DNA from: Petralouisia muris
Lineage (GTDB): Bacteria > Bacillota > Clostridia > Lachnospirales > Lachnospiraceae
Length of the DNA: 64,000 nucleotides
Direction: 5' to 3'
Assembly (NCBI RefSeq): GCF_004793545.1
Contig: NZ_SRYA01000016.1
Coordinates: 1-64,000, forward strand
This document shows positions 1 to 9,691 of this stretch, piece by piece (position 1 is the stretch's first letter; every line of letters starts with the position of its first letter). The notes under the pieces were generated by a model, which did not search any database, was not told the origin of the DNA, and saw only the letters and a list, made by a program, of their open reading frames with translations. The translations under genes and the position numbers were made by a program.

Positions 1-3
1 AAA

Positions 4-40
4 AAGGAACCTTTTACAATTCAAATGTAAAAGATTCCTT
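4..40 (-). terminator. Rho-independent terminator-like hairpin
   Basis: Fifteen-base arms at 4-18 and 26-40 pair with a single mismatch around a 7-base loop. Read on the minus strand the hairpin ends in a run of five T (positions 5-1). It would stop a leftward transcript coming out of the mobC relic. Confidence 0.6.
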
Positions 41-284
41 AAGTTAATGACATTGTCATTTATCGGGGTTTCCCGTCATTTCCCACCTCTTCACGGATGG
101 TCTCACGTTGACATGTCCTTTTTGTCAGTTATTCTGTTAGGTTACAGTTATTCTTTGTTTTATGTTGTCTAATTTCTGACATGGTTCTTCTATCTGCTTA
201 TGTTATGGAATTGGGTAACAGCGTTATCTTAGCCGCTTTAACAATCGCCCGGAAGTCATTGTAATTGAACTTTTTAATACGTAC

Positions 285-404
285 TTATAAAATCAATTTA
301 TAGAAAACTGAATTATAAAGCAATCTTACTTTCTGCTCCAGTATGCACTGTTCCCTGTCACTAAGGTATATTTTCAGCTCATTTCTGCGTTCCCTGTTTG
401 CCAT
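285..404 (-). pseudogene. MobC-like mobilization protein, truncated relic
   Basis: A 39-codon frame starts at an ATG (404) behind an AAGGACATG-type ribosome binding site and reads MANRERRNELKIYLSDREQC before a stop at 285. This opening is typical of small MobC relaxosome proteins, which bind oriT and help the relaxase nick mobilizable elements. MobC proteins are normally about 100-130 residues. Downstream sequence to about 60 keeps some coding flavour in other frames, so I read this as the decayed 5' part of mobC. It is the left-hand hint that an integrated mobilizable element once lay here. It was identified from the N-terminal motif alone. Confidence 0.5.
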
Positions 405-492
405 TTTTCATGTCCTTTCTGTTATGGATTTTTGAAAGGATTTTACACAATCTTTAATCCCGCTATGAGGACTGTTTGTGTAAGAAAATAAG

Positions 493-540
493 AAAACCGC
501 TGTTGCATGGTTGTGTATGCTTCCATGTAGCAGCGGTTTT
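493..540 (-). terminator. Terminator after the XRE/TPR gene
   Basis: Eighteen-base arms (493-510 and 523-540) pair with two G-U type positions around a 12-base loop. On the minus strand the stem runs into TTTTCTTATTTTC, a good T-rich tail. It lies about 55 bp past the stop of the minus-strand XRE gene. Confidence 0.75.
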
Positions 541-596
541 GTGCTGGCGGCATTTAGTTGAGCGCGTGGCTTGATAAACGGGAATTTGCCAATGTT

Positions 597-1520
597 TTAA
601 TTTTTCTTCATATCCAGCCTTTTTGCACTTTCTTCAGCCATGTCTGCTTCAACATCAAAGCCATTTTTACGAAATTTCTCAGCAATTTCCTGATACAGCT
701 TATATGCATCCTTGTCCTTCCCTATTTTTTCATATAGCATCGCCTTACAATATAACTCATCATAAAAAGGCGTTCCTATTGCACCGGCTCTATCAAAATA
801 TTGGATTGCCTCATCATATTTTTCAAGTTTCCCACAAACTTCTCCGCCATGGATATATAACTCCCAGGCATCCGGAAATTTTTCTACGGCCTTTAAAAAA
901 CATTCGTAGGCTTCCTCTATTTTATCCGCATAAATATATGACACAATCAATAAATCCATTTCTTTGGGATTCTCCGGCTCTGATTCTGCCCTTGCTTTTT
1001 GCTGGCGGACAGCTTCCTCCCCTTTCCCCACTGCAAAAAGGAAAGAAATACGGCAGGCACAGGCTCTGTAGAATAAATTTTCATCAAAGTCGGAACCTTC
1101 TTTCAAAATAGTATCATACCACTCCATCGCCGTATCTTTACAATATTCAAACATCCACTGATGAATGATTGCATAATTCCATTTATCTTCCACGGAAAGT
1201 ACACCGCCATGCATAAGTTTTTTATACTCCAAAAGACAATGTATAAAATCTTCCGGTTTCCGTGTCTTTTCATACACAGCGGTCAAACGTTGTGCATAGT
1301 TATTGTATGCAACTGCACTCTTTTTGTAAAAATCATCTACCGTTACTCCATAGAGCCTTGCTAAAACAGGAAGAGTCAAAACATCCGGCAAAGTTGTTCC
1401 GCATTCCCATCTTGAGACAGTCTGCACATTTACATTCAGATTGTTTGCCACCTGCTCTTGTGTATAATTTTTTGACATACGAAATTTTTTTAAATTTTCA
1501 CAGAATATAGTTTGATTCAT
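597..1520 (-). CDS. XRE-family HTH regulator with TPR repeats
   Basis: A 307-residue cytoplasmic regulator. Residues about 8-62 form a Cro/CI-type helix-turn-helix (recognition region around NVNVQTVSRWECGTTLPD). The rest is alpha-helical with TPR-like repeats, for example near EAYECFLKAVEKFPDAWELY and EAIQYFDRAGAIGTPFYDEL. XRE-TPR proteins in Firmicutes often respond to peptides or act as general stress and phase regulators; the ligand here is unknown. The start is supported by GAGGTGATGAG just upstream of ATG 1520. The gene stands alone and is followed by its own terminator (493-540), with no obvious target operon adjacent. HTH assignment is secure, TPR assignment likely, biological role open. 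Confidence 0.85.
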   Translation of the reverse strand: MNQTIFCENLKKFRMSKNYTQEQVANNLNVNVQTVSRWECGTTLPDVLTLPVLARLYGVTVDDFYKKSAVAYNNYAQRLTAVYEKTRKPEDFIHCLLEYKKLMHGGVLSVEDKWNYAIIHQWMFEYCKDTAMEWYDTILKEGSDFDENLFYRACACRISFLFAVGKGEEAVRQQKARAESEPENPKEMDLLIVSYIYADKIEEAYECFLKAVEKFPDAWELYIHGGEVCGKLEKYDEAIQYFDRAGAIGTPFYDELYCKAMLYEKIGKDKDAYKLYQEIAEKFRKNGFDVEADMAEESAKRLDMKKN

Positions 1521-1668
1521 ATCTCATCACCTCAACATATTTTATTTTTTTAGAAGCTTCTGAATTAGATTATATTAAAAAATAAAAAAGAAGGTAATGT
1601 CTTATTTTGTGATCGGTATCGCAAAATTTGTATAGTCATAACCAAACTGACGTAGCTTGAGATACGAT

Positions 1669-2067
1669 TCACAATTCTTTTACCAGACATAGTGTCAGCT
1701 CATCATCATTCCTGTAGGCAACATCTGCTTCACATATTTTTTCTTTATAATACACACCCTTTCCATCAGGAATATAGCCTCTTTTTATATAGAACCTCTG
1801 GGCAGGTCCGTAGTCGCTGTTTAAGCAGACATCCAGATATATTTTATTGCAATGCTGCCTGGCAATATTTTCTGCTGCATCCAATAACATAGTAGCTATT
1901 TTCTTCCGTCGGTATTTTTCGAATACAAACAAATTTACTATACCCGGAATATTATGGCCGGCCAGCCCGCCCCATCTGCATTTGTAGTACAAAAAGACAT
2001 ATCCTGCCACGGCATCGTTGTACAGTGCAAGCAACGCGGTACACTCGCCTTTTTTCTGATTATCCAA
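1669..2067 (-). pseudogene. GNAT acetyltransferase, N-terminus in another frame
   Basis: The 132-codon frame carries the GNAT core: a beta-strand and helix with the acetyl-CoA loop near EKYRRKKIATMLLDAAE, and the C-terminal YGPAQRFYIKRGY motif. Its natural N-terminus appears to be encoded in the 3' end of the neighbouring frame: from an ATG at 2147 that frame reads MNYDDIPSICRADGDESQ and then stops at 2076. The two halves of one GNAT domain are therefore in different frames, with the shift at about 2070-2095. No good ribosome binding site precedes the frame at 2067 (a TTG). I call it a frameshifted pseudogene. The acceptor substrate is unknown. Confidence 0.65.
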
Positions 2068-2075
2068 CTGCCGTT

Positions 2076-2612
2076 TTAAATGTCGATGTTCTTCTGACTC
2101 TCGTCACCATCTGCTCTGCAAATAGACGGAATATCATCATAATTCATGGCACGGATATCTATGCATAAACGACTGAGCCCTTCCCATTCTTCTCTTAAAA
2201 TGGAATAACACAGTGTATCGCTTTTATCGCAGGCATGCTTTCTCAATCTGCCTTCAAAGGTAAAGGAGCATTTTTCTAAAACTCTTATACTCTCCTTATT
2301 GTGTGACCGCACCCATGCGGCGATGGCTGATAAATTCATTTCTTTGAATCCATAATCAAGCATCTTTTTCACAGCCTGCATTGCGTAGCCGTTGTTCCGG
2401 TACCTGGCAGCGACAGCATACTCTATTTCCATATAGCCGTCATATCGGTTCATACCTCCCAGGCTTATAAATCCTATAAAGTTATTATTTGTTTTGTCGG
2501 CAATCACTCTAAAGCCCCTGTCATTCTTCCAACATTGGATTGTATTCCGACTGTCAATAATCGAATTGTAGAAATCAATCCCACTTTTTCTCAAAGCTTC
2601 GTCAAGACACAA
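2076..2612 (-). pseudogene. RimJ/RimL-type GNAT acetyltransferase, 5'-truncated
   Basis: The 178-codon frame holds a RimJ/RimL-like N-acetyltransferase domain: EYAVAARYRNNGYAMQAVKK is the acetyl-CoA binding loop and helix, followed by the SIRVLEKCSFTFEGRLRKHA motif. The usual first 30-40 residues are missing, because the adjacent IS4-like transposase relic begins at about 2612-2615 and cuts the gene there. At its 3' end the frame runs without a stop into the N-terminus of the next GNAT gene (from the ATG at 2147). The family is clear from the sequence; loss of function by truncation is inferred. Confidence 0.65.
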
Positions 2613-2614
2613 TC

Positions 2615-3452
2615 TTGTCTGTCCTGTTGGAGTGGTTTTGTCCCGTTCGTAACTGGAAGATTGAAAATGATTTATGGCACTGCCATCGGGAATCTTTTGA
2701 ATTCTTTTTGCATTCCAATGGTTCTGACCATTCAGGATGGATTGGCAAAAGCCTCATCCTGGATTGGCGGAAATTTAAGCAGCCCCTTAAGCCATGCACT
2801 CCAGATGATCCGCAATGGGCCGCCATTGCCCAAACTTTTTCGGAAAATGCTTATTTTGCATTGGATCGGTGTTTTCCCACTGTTCCACTGCTCATGGAAC
2901 TGAAGAGACTTAATGAATCCGCCATTTGCCGCCTCCATGCCATTGCCAGTGCCAAGGCGAATTGCGCCGCCTATGCAAAGCCTGAAAAGAAGCCCGACCC
3001 GTGGCCGTCCCTGTAAGAAAGGGAAATCCATCAAGGCAATGGATCTCTTTGAATCCCGCAGGCATGACTTCATAGCATCCACTGTATTTATGTGCGGCAA
3101 AGAACAGAAAGCGGAATGTCTCTCACTCAATCCGCTCTGGGGCGTCAAATTATATCAGGAACTGCAGTTTGCTCTCATCAAATATGGCAATGCGACCACA
3201 ATCCTGGCCACCGCCGATCTGGAGCTCGCGCCAACACTTGTCATTGAGGCGTATGCGCATCGCTTTAAAATTGAACGAATGTTCCATGAAATGAAACAAC
3301 AAATCCATGGATTCTCCTATCATTTTTGGAATTCAAAAATTCCAAAGCTCAACAAGCATAAAAAGAAATTGGAGCCGGATCCGTTAACGGCAATCCGCAA
3401 AGAAGACCGTCCGTCCGTTTTATTGACCGAGGATGGCCTGTCCTTTCTCTGA
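2615..3452 (+). mobile_element. IS4-like DDE transposase relic, frameshifted and truncated
   Basis: Two overlapping frames (2615-3016 and 2913-3452) together resemble the C-terminal two thirds of an IS4-superfamily transposase. The first includes an FALDRCFPTVPLLMELKRLN region. The second has the basic TRGRPCKKGKSIKAMDLF stretch, the catalytic-domain region LATADLELAPTLVIEAYAHR, and FKIERMFHEMKQQIHGFSYH, which supplies the last acidic residue. The frame change lies at about 2950-3010. The N-terminus is missing and the left end abuts the truncated GNAT gene, so the copy is dead. A GRP-basic-DF motif is shared with the transposase at about 35 kb, but they are different copies. Confidence 0.7.
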
Positions 3453-3853
3453 ACAATAGAAAACACCCAGCATAATGCGCAACTGTCACAGCTACTTTTA
3501 TCGGGCATTCAGATCGTTTCGGAACTGTAAAATGATTTTTCTGTCTATAAAACCTTCATTTGACAGCCATTGACTGAAAAAGCGAGCGCACTGAAATCCA
3601 CATCTATCGTGAAACACAGTACGCCAGTCAAAAATATGAATCGCTTTACTCTTACTTCCAAACTGAACTTATAGTCAGCCCCGCACTATCTCTCCTTGTA
3701 TCACCACCTCACTGTTCAAGCCGCCATCTTCACACATCAGATTAGCACTTATCCATTTCCATTATAAATCTTTATCATTTATAACTTAAGAAAGCTGATT
3801 CATGTGAAACAGAAAACCTCCGATTCCTTTAGGTATAGCTATTTCGTCCATTC
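3453..3853. other. Intergenic, no gene seen
   Basis: About 400 bp between the transposase relic and the GH42 gene. The first part probably contains decayed 3' sequence of the IS (a frame including LLLSGIQIVSEL). I see no ORF, RNA gene or clear terminator for the GH42 operon in the rest. Confidence 0.4.
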
Positions 3854-5869
3854 TTATCCTTCAATTATTTTCACTCCCCATGCCGGCACAGAAATGCTGT
3901 TTGCTTGTCTCACTGACTCACCTGTTAATATATCGCGGCCATCGGAACCTCTGTATAATGCCGTCTGTTTTTTTTCAGAATAATTCAGATAAAACCATAC
4001 ACTTTTACCAAACTGATTGATTCCTTTTCGGATAATTACAGGAAACCCGTCTTTTACAGAGTTATTTATACCAGCATCATCCAATGCCCTTATAAAAATC
4101 CGCCTCAAAAGCTCCTGGCCAGTCATGCATCCGATATAATATGCATACCCCTTTTTATAATGATTTCTGGTTATTGCTGCATATCCGTCCCAATTATAGT
4201 GCTCATAACGTGCCAGTATATCTGCGCTGTCGGGCTTTAAGAGCTCCATAAAAACTTTTGCCTCCCTGTCATCTGACTCTTCTGTGATTTCTCCCTGCAG
4301 TCCCACCTTTTTAGGAAACGTAAACTGATGATACCTGACTCCCAGACAGTTTTTCAAAATACGCGGCTGTACTTCATGGCTTACTTTTACATTCTCATTT
4401 GCAAAACCCGTTTTAAATGTTGCCACTAAAACACCTCCATTTTCCACATAACGGTTCAGCTTTTCCAACAGCCCGTCTGATGCTGCATAAAGGGCAGGGA
4501 CAACAATTATTTTATACCGCCCCAGGTTCTCTGATTCTGGCCATATAAAATCACATTCTATATTCATCTTATAAAGCGTGTCATAAACCCAGCGGACGAT
4601 ATCATTATACGCTACTTTTCCCTTGTCGGATTCTGCCGCATCAATACCGAACCATTTTAATGCTGTCAGCGATTCATTGCTCACCATAACTGCAATATCA
4701 TTTTTCTTTTTCAAATTTACCAGACGGCTCCCGATTTTCTGCAGCTCTTTCCCTATCATACAGGCTTCCAGATAAGTATCATTCTCCTGAAAATCGTGGC
4801 TCAGCAATCCTTTCCAGTAAGTTTCACGGGCATTATGCAGAGAATGCCAGTGCCAGTACATCACACTGTTCGCTCCAGAAGCAATGTGGCTGTATGCCTG
4901 CAGGCGAAGCTGTCCTTTATATGGCACCCAGCCCGGAAAACCCTGTGCTTCTGTTTCCAGGACCAGATAATTATCCTGCTTCAGGGATCTTGTCATATCA
5001 CCACCAAAAGCGATCTCTGCACCTGTCAGCTCATCCTGTGTCGGATGATAAATATCTGCACCGGCAACTGTCAGGCTTCTGGAAGCATTGTAATGGTTCA
5101 CATCCGGCTGCACTCCAAAAGAATACCCCCGCCATTCAAAATCAAAATTGTGTGTCACAAACTGATCCTCCCGGCAGTATTCTTTTACAATGCCAACCTG
5201 CCAGCTTAAGAAATCATCCACCAGTGTTCTTTGAAATTTCTCAAATTCAGCTCCAAGACTTCCATTAATGGTTCCCCTGACATCTGGAAAATCCTCCCAT
5301 GCATTAATCCTATTACTCCAGTAATCAAGCCCAAACTCAGCATTCAGCTCATCCAGGTTATCCTGAAATTTTTCCCGGAGATATTTTACAAACTTCTGCT
5401 GCACATTTCTTCCTGCAGTCCCATAGTGCTTTGTCTCATTATCCACCTGATAACCAATCACACACGTTCTTTTGGCTGTGCATTTCAGCAATTCCCGAAT
5501 CACCCTTTCTGCATAAAAGCGGAAGACAGGATGTGTGATATCCATAATCTGACGTGAGCCATATATGCCCCGGCCGTTTACCGTTTCTGCAAGCACATCA
5601 GGATGAGATTTTACCATCCAGGTCGGAATCGCATAGGTTGGAGTCCCGATAATCACAGAAATGCCTGCTTCTTCCATGGCATCCATCACCTTCTCTATAT
5701 GAGAAAAATCAAATACGCCTTCCTGCGGCTCACAGGTACTCCATGTAGACTCTGCAATCCTGACCGTGTTAACGCCCGCTTTTAGCATCATCCGCACATC
5801 CTCTTTCAATCGTTCACAGGGCATATATTCATCGTAATACGCTGCCCCAAATAAAATTTTTTTCATCAT
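3854..5869 (-). CDS. GH42 beta-galactosidase
   Basis: A 671-residue glycoside hydrolase family 42 enzyme that hydrolyses terminal beta-galactosides by a retaining mechanism. The N-terminal TIM barrel starts with ILFGAAYYDEYMP. The acid/base glutamate sits in GYQVDNETKHYG (about residue 150) and the nucleophile glutamate in YLVLETEAQG (about residue 310), followed by the trimerisation and C-terminal beta domains. There is no signal peptide, so it acts in the cytoplasm on imported sugar. Two tandem ATGs follow AAGGAGGGCA; the second (5866) has the better spacing. It is the last gene of the run GPH symporter > HPr-like > GH42, 27 bp after the HPr-like gene. Length and motifs fit the family. The exact substrate (lactose, galacto-oligosaccharide or plant galactan fragment) cannot be read from sequence. 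Confidence 0.9.
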   Translation of the reverse strand: MMKKILFGAAYYDEYMPCERLKEDVRMMLKAGVNTVRIAESTWSTCEPQEGVFDFSHIEKVMDAMEEAGISVIIGTPTYAIPTWMVKSHPDVLAETVNGRGIYGSRQIMDITHPVFRFYAERVIRELLKCTAKRTCVIGYQVDNETKHYGTAGRNVQQKFVKYLREKFQDNLDELNAEFGLDYWSNRINAWEDFPDVRGTINGSLGAEFEKFQRTLVDDFLSWQVGIVKEYCREDQFVTHNFDFEWRGYSFGVQPDVNHYNASRSLTVAGADIYHPTQDELTGAEIAFGGDMTRSLKQDNYLVLETEAQGFPGWVPYKGQLRLQAYSHIASGANSVMYWHWHSLHNARETYWKGLLSHDFQENDTYLEACMIGKELQKIGSRLVNLKKKNDIAVMVSNESLTALKWFGIDAAESDKGKVAYNDIVRWVYDTLYKMNIECDFIWPESENLGRYKIIVVPALYAASDGLLEKLNRYVENGGVLVATFKTGFANENVKVSHEVQPRILKNCLGVRYHQFTFPKKVGLQGEITEESDDREAKVFMELLKPDSADILARYEHYNWDGYAAITRNHYKKGYAYYIGCMTGQELLRRIFIRALDDAGINNSVKDGFPVIIRKGINQFGKSVWFYLNYSEKKQTALYRGSDGRDILTGESVRQANSISVPAWGVKIIEG

Positions 5870-5896
5870 TGCCCTCCTTAAAGCCTTCCATTCTCA

Positions 5897-6136
5897 TTAC
5901 TTCATTTCGTCCTCCGCAATAAACCTCTGGAGCTCCCCCATTAGCTTTTCGGCATCCTGGTCGTCCAGTTCCACTTCAATCGGTTTATCCAATTCAAGGC
6001 TAAAAATACCCATAATAGATTTCCCGTCAATATGGTATTTACCGCAATGTATATCCACATCTTTTTCAGCCTTAAAAGTTATATTTACAAATGCCTTCAC
6101 GTCATTTACACTGTTTAATGCTACCCTGCATATCAT
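5897..6136 (-). CDS. HPr-like protein lacking the phosphorylated histidine
   Basis: A 79-residue protein starting at ATG 6136 behind GGAGGAAAG. It aligns over its whole length with the phosphocarrier HPr: the strand-helix start, then GKSIMGIFSLEL, which corresponds to the Ser-46 region LKSIMGVMSL of HPr, and the C-terminal helix. In normal HPr the first loop is GLHARPA with His-15; here the matching stretch is SVNDVKA, so the phosphorylatable His and the Arg are absent while the Ser-46 position is kept. It therefore cannot carry phosphate from enzyme I but could be a regulatory HPr/Crh-type protein that HPr kinase modifies. It is co-transcribed between a sugar symporter (23 bp upstream) and a beta-galactosidase (27 bp downstream). 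A local role in catabolite control or transporter regulation is inference. Confidence 0.75.
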   Translation of the reverse strand: MICRVALNSVNDVKAFVNITFKAEKDVDIHCGKYHIDGKSIMGIFSLELDKPIEVELDDQDAEKLMGELQRFIAEDEMK

Positions 6137-6158
6137 AATTTCTTTCCTCCAGTTTTTC

Positions 6159-7538
6159 TTATTTTGAGATACGGCGGCTCTTAAGGTCAGCCAAAATAGA
6201 ATCATATTCCTTATCCAGATGATAAAATGTAAGGACAACAATCTGAACAACCGTAAGGATAATCGGAATAAAAATGTAACAGGAACGGATTGCCATGTAT
6301 GCACTTGCCGGCTGTGCTGCCGCAGTACCCACATAGCCTCCGATGGAAAGAACTGCACCAACCAGCAGCAGGCTGATGCCGTTTCCAATCTTCTGCCCAA
6401 AACTTGCCGCACTGTTAATCAGTCCTTCTGTCCGTATTCCGGTTTTCCACTCCCCATACTCAATCGTATCTGTAACCATTGCAAACATACAGGCTGAAAT
6501 CCCAGCATTTCCCAAGCCCCTCAGCATACATCCTGCATGAAGCACCATTAAATTTTCTGCACCGATTCCCATAACTGCATAACCGGCAATGAAGATTACA
6601 GACCCTGCCATTAAAACATTCCTTTTCCCGAACCGCTTTACAAACCAGGCAATAAAAAACATGCAGACAATCTGCGTTGCCTGGAACGCTACAGAAAATG
6701 TACCAACCAGATCAGGATTTCCCAGAATTTCTTTCGTATAGTATACCTCGGCCGATCCATTGACGCCCATTGCCACAAAAATCAAAATTAAGTTGATTGT
6801 AGCCATCAGCCAATACTTATTTTTTACTAATGCCTTGAAGCCGAGCAGAACCGGAACATCCAGTTTCTTTCCATCATTCTCAGCATTCACGCGCTCCCTG
6901 GTAAAAAGGAATGTAATCATAAATGTAAAAATCTCAAGTGCCCCAAAAACGATAAATGTATAGGTCCATGCCCGTGTATCATTTCCAAAAAACTTTACTA
7001 CTGGAAGTGTACATGTTTTGATAAACAGTGTCCCACAGGTCGCCAGTATCATCCTGAAAATACTCAATACAGAACGTTCATATTGATCCTGTGTCATCAT
7101 TGCTGTCAAAGTTGCATAGGGAAGGTTAATACCCGTAAAAAGAACTGTAAAAGCTATGTTATAGCTAAAGAATATGTACACCAGTTTTGCCGTCTCACTC
7201 CACTCGGAAGGCACTGCAAACAGGAGAACCGTGCCTATTGCATAAGGAATAACCAAACGCAGTATCCATATCCGGGCTTTTCCAAAAGGCGATTTTGTTT
7301 TGTCAATAATAATTCCCATGATCAAATCGCTTATGCCGTCAAACACTCTGGAACATGCCATGATTACCCCAACAGCTGCTGCTGCGACTCCTACATAATC
7401 TGTGTAATAAAACATTAAAAATGTCGCTACAGCAGAATACATAATGTTGCTTGAAAAATCTCCGCACCCATATGCCAGACGTTCCTTTACAGATATTTTT
7501 TCGGATGCGTTTTCGTTAGTAAAATTTTGAAATAACAT
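6159..7538 (-). CDS. GPH-family sugar:cation symporter
   Basis: A 459-residue polytopic membrane protein of the glycoside-pentoside-hexuronide (MelB/LacS-like) family, with about 12 hydrophobic segments. The first cytoplasmic loop carries FDGISDLIMGIIIDKT, the family's conserved Asp-rich motif, and the later loop has DTIEYGEWKTG, another GPH hallmark. There is no EIIA domain at the C-terminus. It would import a galactoside with Na+ or H+ for the GH42 enzyme encoded downstream; the pairing is from context. The start is supported by GGGAGG shortly before the ATG. It follows the AraC regulator after about 107 bp. A second GPH symporter of similar design is encoded at 43.3-44.7 kb. Confidence 0.9.
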   Translation of the reverse strand: MLFQNFTNENASEKISVKERLAYGCGDFSSNIMYSAVATFLMFYYTDYVGVAAAAVGVIMACSRVFDGISDLIMGIIIDKTKSPFGKARIWILRLVIPYAIGTVLLFAVPSEWSETAKLVYIFFSYNIAFTVLFTGINLPYATLTAMMTQDQYERSVLSIFRMILATCGTLFIKTCTLPVVKFFGNDTRAWTYTFIVFGALEIFTFMITFLFTRERVNAENDGKKLDVPVLLGFKALVKNKYWLMATINLILIFVAMGVNGSAEVYYTKEILGNPDLVGTFSVAFQATQIVCMFFIAWFVKRFGKRNVLMAGSVIFIAGYAVMGIGAENLMVLHAGCMLRGLGNAGISACMFAMVTDTIEYGEWKTGIRTEGLINSAASFGQKIGNGISLLLVGAVLSIGGYVGTAAAQPASAYMAIRSCYIFIPIILTVVQIVVLTFYHLDKEYDSILADLKSRRISK

Positions 7539-7645
7539 ACTGATACCTCCCAGTCTTTTTTGCAGCGTTATATCTTCCGCTGCTCTTCATGTTTCTAAAA
7601 TAACATGGGAAGCATCCACAATATATCACATATTTTAGGTGATTA

Positions 7646-8848
7646 TCATGTATTTTCGTTAATTTGAAAATGCCCAAACTTTTCTCTGTATTTTGTGGGC
7701 GTCAAGCCTGTCTCTTCCTTAAAAACCTTCCCAAAATGGCTTTGTGAACAAAATGCCAGATAAGCTGCTATATTTTTTACGTCATACTCCGAATAGCGTA
7801 ACAGGTTTTCAGCCAGCCGAATTTTCTCTCTTCGAATATACTGCTGTATAGTAAGCCCTTCCACTCTATGGAACAAATCGGAAAGGTAGGCTGCAGACAC
7901 TCCTATCTGATGTCCAATTTCTCCGATTCTAATTTCATTATGCAGATTTTGAAAAATAAAATTTTTCGTCTTTTCTATCAGCTCATTACGCTCCTTTTGT
8001 ACGTTTATCCTGCTGACCTGCTCCACAAATTCATATTCAGCCTGCCGCATGGCAGCATCAATCTTTACAATATTTGACATCTCTTCTATTTTCAAAATAT
8101 AACCGTCTACCATAGAAAACGCTTCTTCCGGAAGCATGCCGCCATCAATAGCCGCCCTGGATGCCAGAGTGACTACACAAACTGCTATATTTTTTGCCTG
8201 ACGGAGTTCATTATTCGAAAGCCTTCCTACTTCTCCGCGGTAAGTTTCCTGAAGACTGCGCCGCAGCATTTCCTTATCCCCGCGGCGTATGCTGTCCAAT
8301 TCCCTTTTTTCCTGATCATAAGGATTATGAGGCAGGTACGTCTCCTGCCGCTGGAAAATCACTTTCTGCACGCTGCCCCTGGCTTCACGGACTTCTATTC
8401 CATTCAATCCATTTTTCCGCCACAGTTCATCTAATGTCAGTTCTTTCCCCGAAATACAGTGATATAATGCCAGCAATCCTGCACCAAAAACTTTCATCTC
8501 GCAAAAGGCTATCTGATGATGCACCTGCTCACTCACAAAATGTGTATCCGCCATAAATTTTTCAAGTTCTCTTGTTGGCTTTACAATACTAACCGGTCCA
8601 ATCACCAATTTTTTTGCTTTTAAAATCATCGTTGCATATAAAACCGAATTGTACTCACAATAAATATCAGGATACTCCCCAGTCTCCCTGTCCATAAGCA
8701 TTGTAAAGAAAGCAGAATCCATATACAAAGGACAGGCCTCCGGAATCAGATCACCATAAACTTTCTCAATTCCATAACCGGAGTTTACAATGTAAATGTT
8801 ACAGTGTAAAATCCTTACCCATTGATTCAGCATAAAATCCCAATTCAT
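7646..8848 (-). CDS. AraC-family transcriptional regulator
   Basis: A 400-residue regulator. The C-terminal ~100 residues hold two helix-turn-helix motifs (HQIGVSAAYLSDLFHRVEG and IAAYLAFCSQSHFGKVFKEE) ending in the usual TPTKYREKFG. The long N-terminal part is a ligand-sensing region of a type common in Clostridia that I cannot assign to a sugar. The start has GGAGGTGG upstream. It lies directly upstream of, and in the same direction as, the symporter > HPr-like > GH42 genes, so it is probably the activator of the beta-galactoside operon, responding to the imported sugar. Confidence 0.88.
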   Translation of the reverse strand: MNWDFMLNQWVRILHCNIYIVNSGYGIEKVYGDLIPEACPLYMDSAFFTMLMDRETGEYPDIYCEYNSVLYATMILKAKKLVIGPVSIVKPTRELEKFMADTHFVSEQVHHQIAFCEMKVFGAGLLALYHCISGKELTLDELWRKNGLNGIEVREARGSVQKVIFQRQETYLPHNPYDQEKRELDSIRRGDKEMLRRSLQETYRGEVGRLSNNELRQAKNIAVCVVTLASRAAIDGGMLPEEAFSMVDGYILKIEEMSNIVKIDAAMRQAEYEFVEQVSRINVQKERNELIEKTKNFIFQNLHNEIRIGEIGHQIGVSAAYLSDLFHRVEGLTIQQYIRREKIRLAENLLRYSEYDVKNIAAYLAFCSQSHFGKVFKEETGLTPTKYREKFGHFQINENT

Positions 8849-9406
8849 TTCTCAGCCACCTCCAAATGCCTTATTTCTATATGCAGCATAACAGTCGTCA
8901 ATAGGAATACCAGCCTTTTTAGGCTTGCATGATTAATTATCAGTTTATCATATTTTTATCTCAGGAAAAAGAATATGCCTGGAATAAATTGCAACTCCGT
9001 TAAATTCTTCAAAGGCCAGACATGCTGAAGGCTTTCGTCAAGGATCGCATCATAATACAGGAACTGGTATAGGATAACAAATTTCCTTTTATCACCCGAT
9101 GCATCCATAACGGCCAAATCCCTCCTTGATGCTTATCCGCCAGCTGGCCGTGCCTGTTTTATAAGGCAGCATAAGCTGGATTGTAAAAATACATCTTTCT
9201 ATATAAATAATAATGGAAGTTCTCATAAAATTTGTGACAACATTTAAAATTTTTTCTAAAACCTGTCTGTTTTCAGCAGTCCCGCAGCCTGCCAATCTTC
9301 AGCTCTAAAAGGTGGATTTTTCTCGCACTGCGAAACCGCTTTGTAGCTGCTTTTTCATACCACTTTGGTAAAATTAGGAAAAGTTTTTCAAAAAGGAGAT
9401 TTTATA
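8849..9406. other. Intergenic, no convincing gene
   Basis: About 560 bp with only short, unsupported frames on both strands. A stretch near 8990-9090 read on the minus strand (KFVILYQFLYYDAILDESLQ) has a coding flavour and may be a fragment of a decayed gene, but I cannot name it. Apart from the AraC gene's own promoter, which must lie just above 8848, nothing regulatory stands out. Confidence 0.3.
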
Positions 9407-9505
9407 ATGACAAAAGCCGAAGGAAGAAATGAAAACGAAGACGTCTCCAAAAATGACTGTGAAACAAAAGCGTTCAAACGGCTGGCGTTTCCTGATCCGG
9501 TATAA
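9407..9505 (+). CDS. Possible 32-residue small ORF
   Basis: An ATG at 9407 follows a near-perfect ribosome binding site (AAAAAGGAGATTTTATA). The frame reads MTKAEGRNENEDVSKNDCET and ends 12 residues later at 9505. The product is charged and hydrophilic with no recognisable domain. It could be a real small protein, or the 5' end of a gene that was cut when the neighbouring Rpn and IS630 relics formed; a second, unrelated frame overlaps it from 9429. The strong ribosome binding site is the only support. Confidence 0.3.
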   Translation: MTKAEGRNENEDVSKNDCETKAFKRLAFPDPV

Positions 9506-9691
9506 GGAAGGAAGCATACCGTCAGTTGCGGAAGAATACCGCAGCATATGCAGCTTTTGCGGCTCAGACAGCCTGGACAGAACCATAGCGGAGGCATACC
9601 CGCGGAAAGGGAAAGCGAACAAAAAACTGCACATGGACTTTCGTTCCATATATATTTCAAAATATGTTTTATAAATACCGAAAACATTTTA

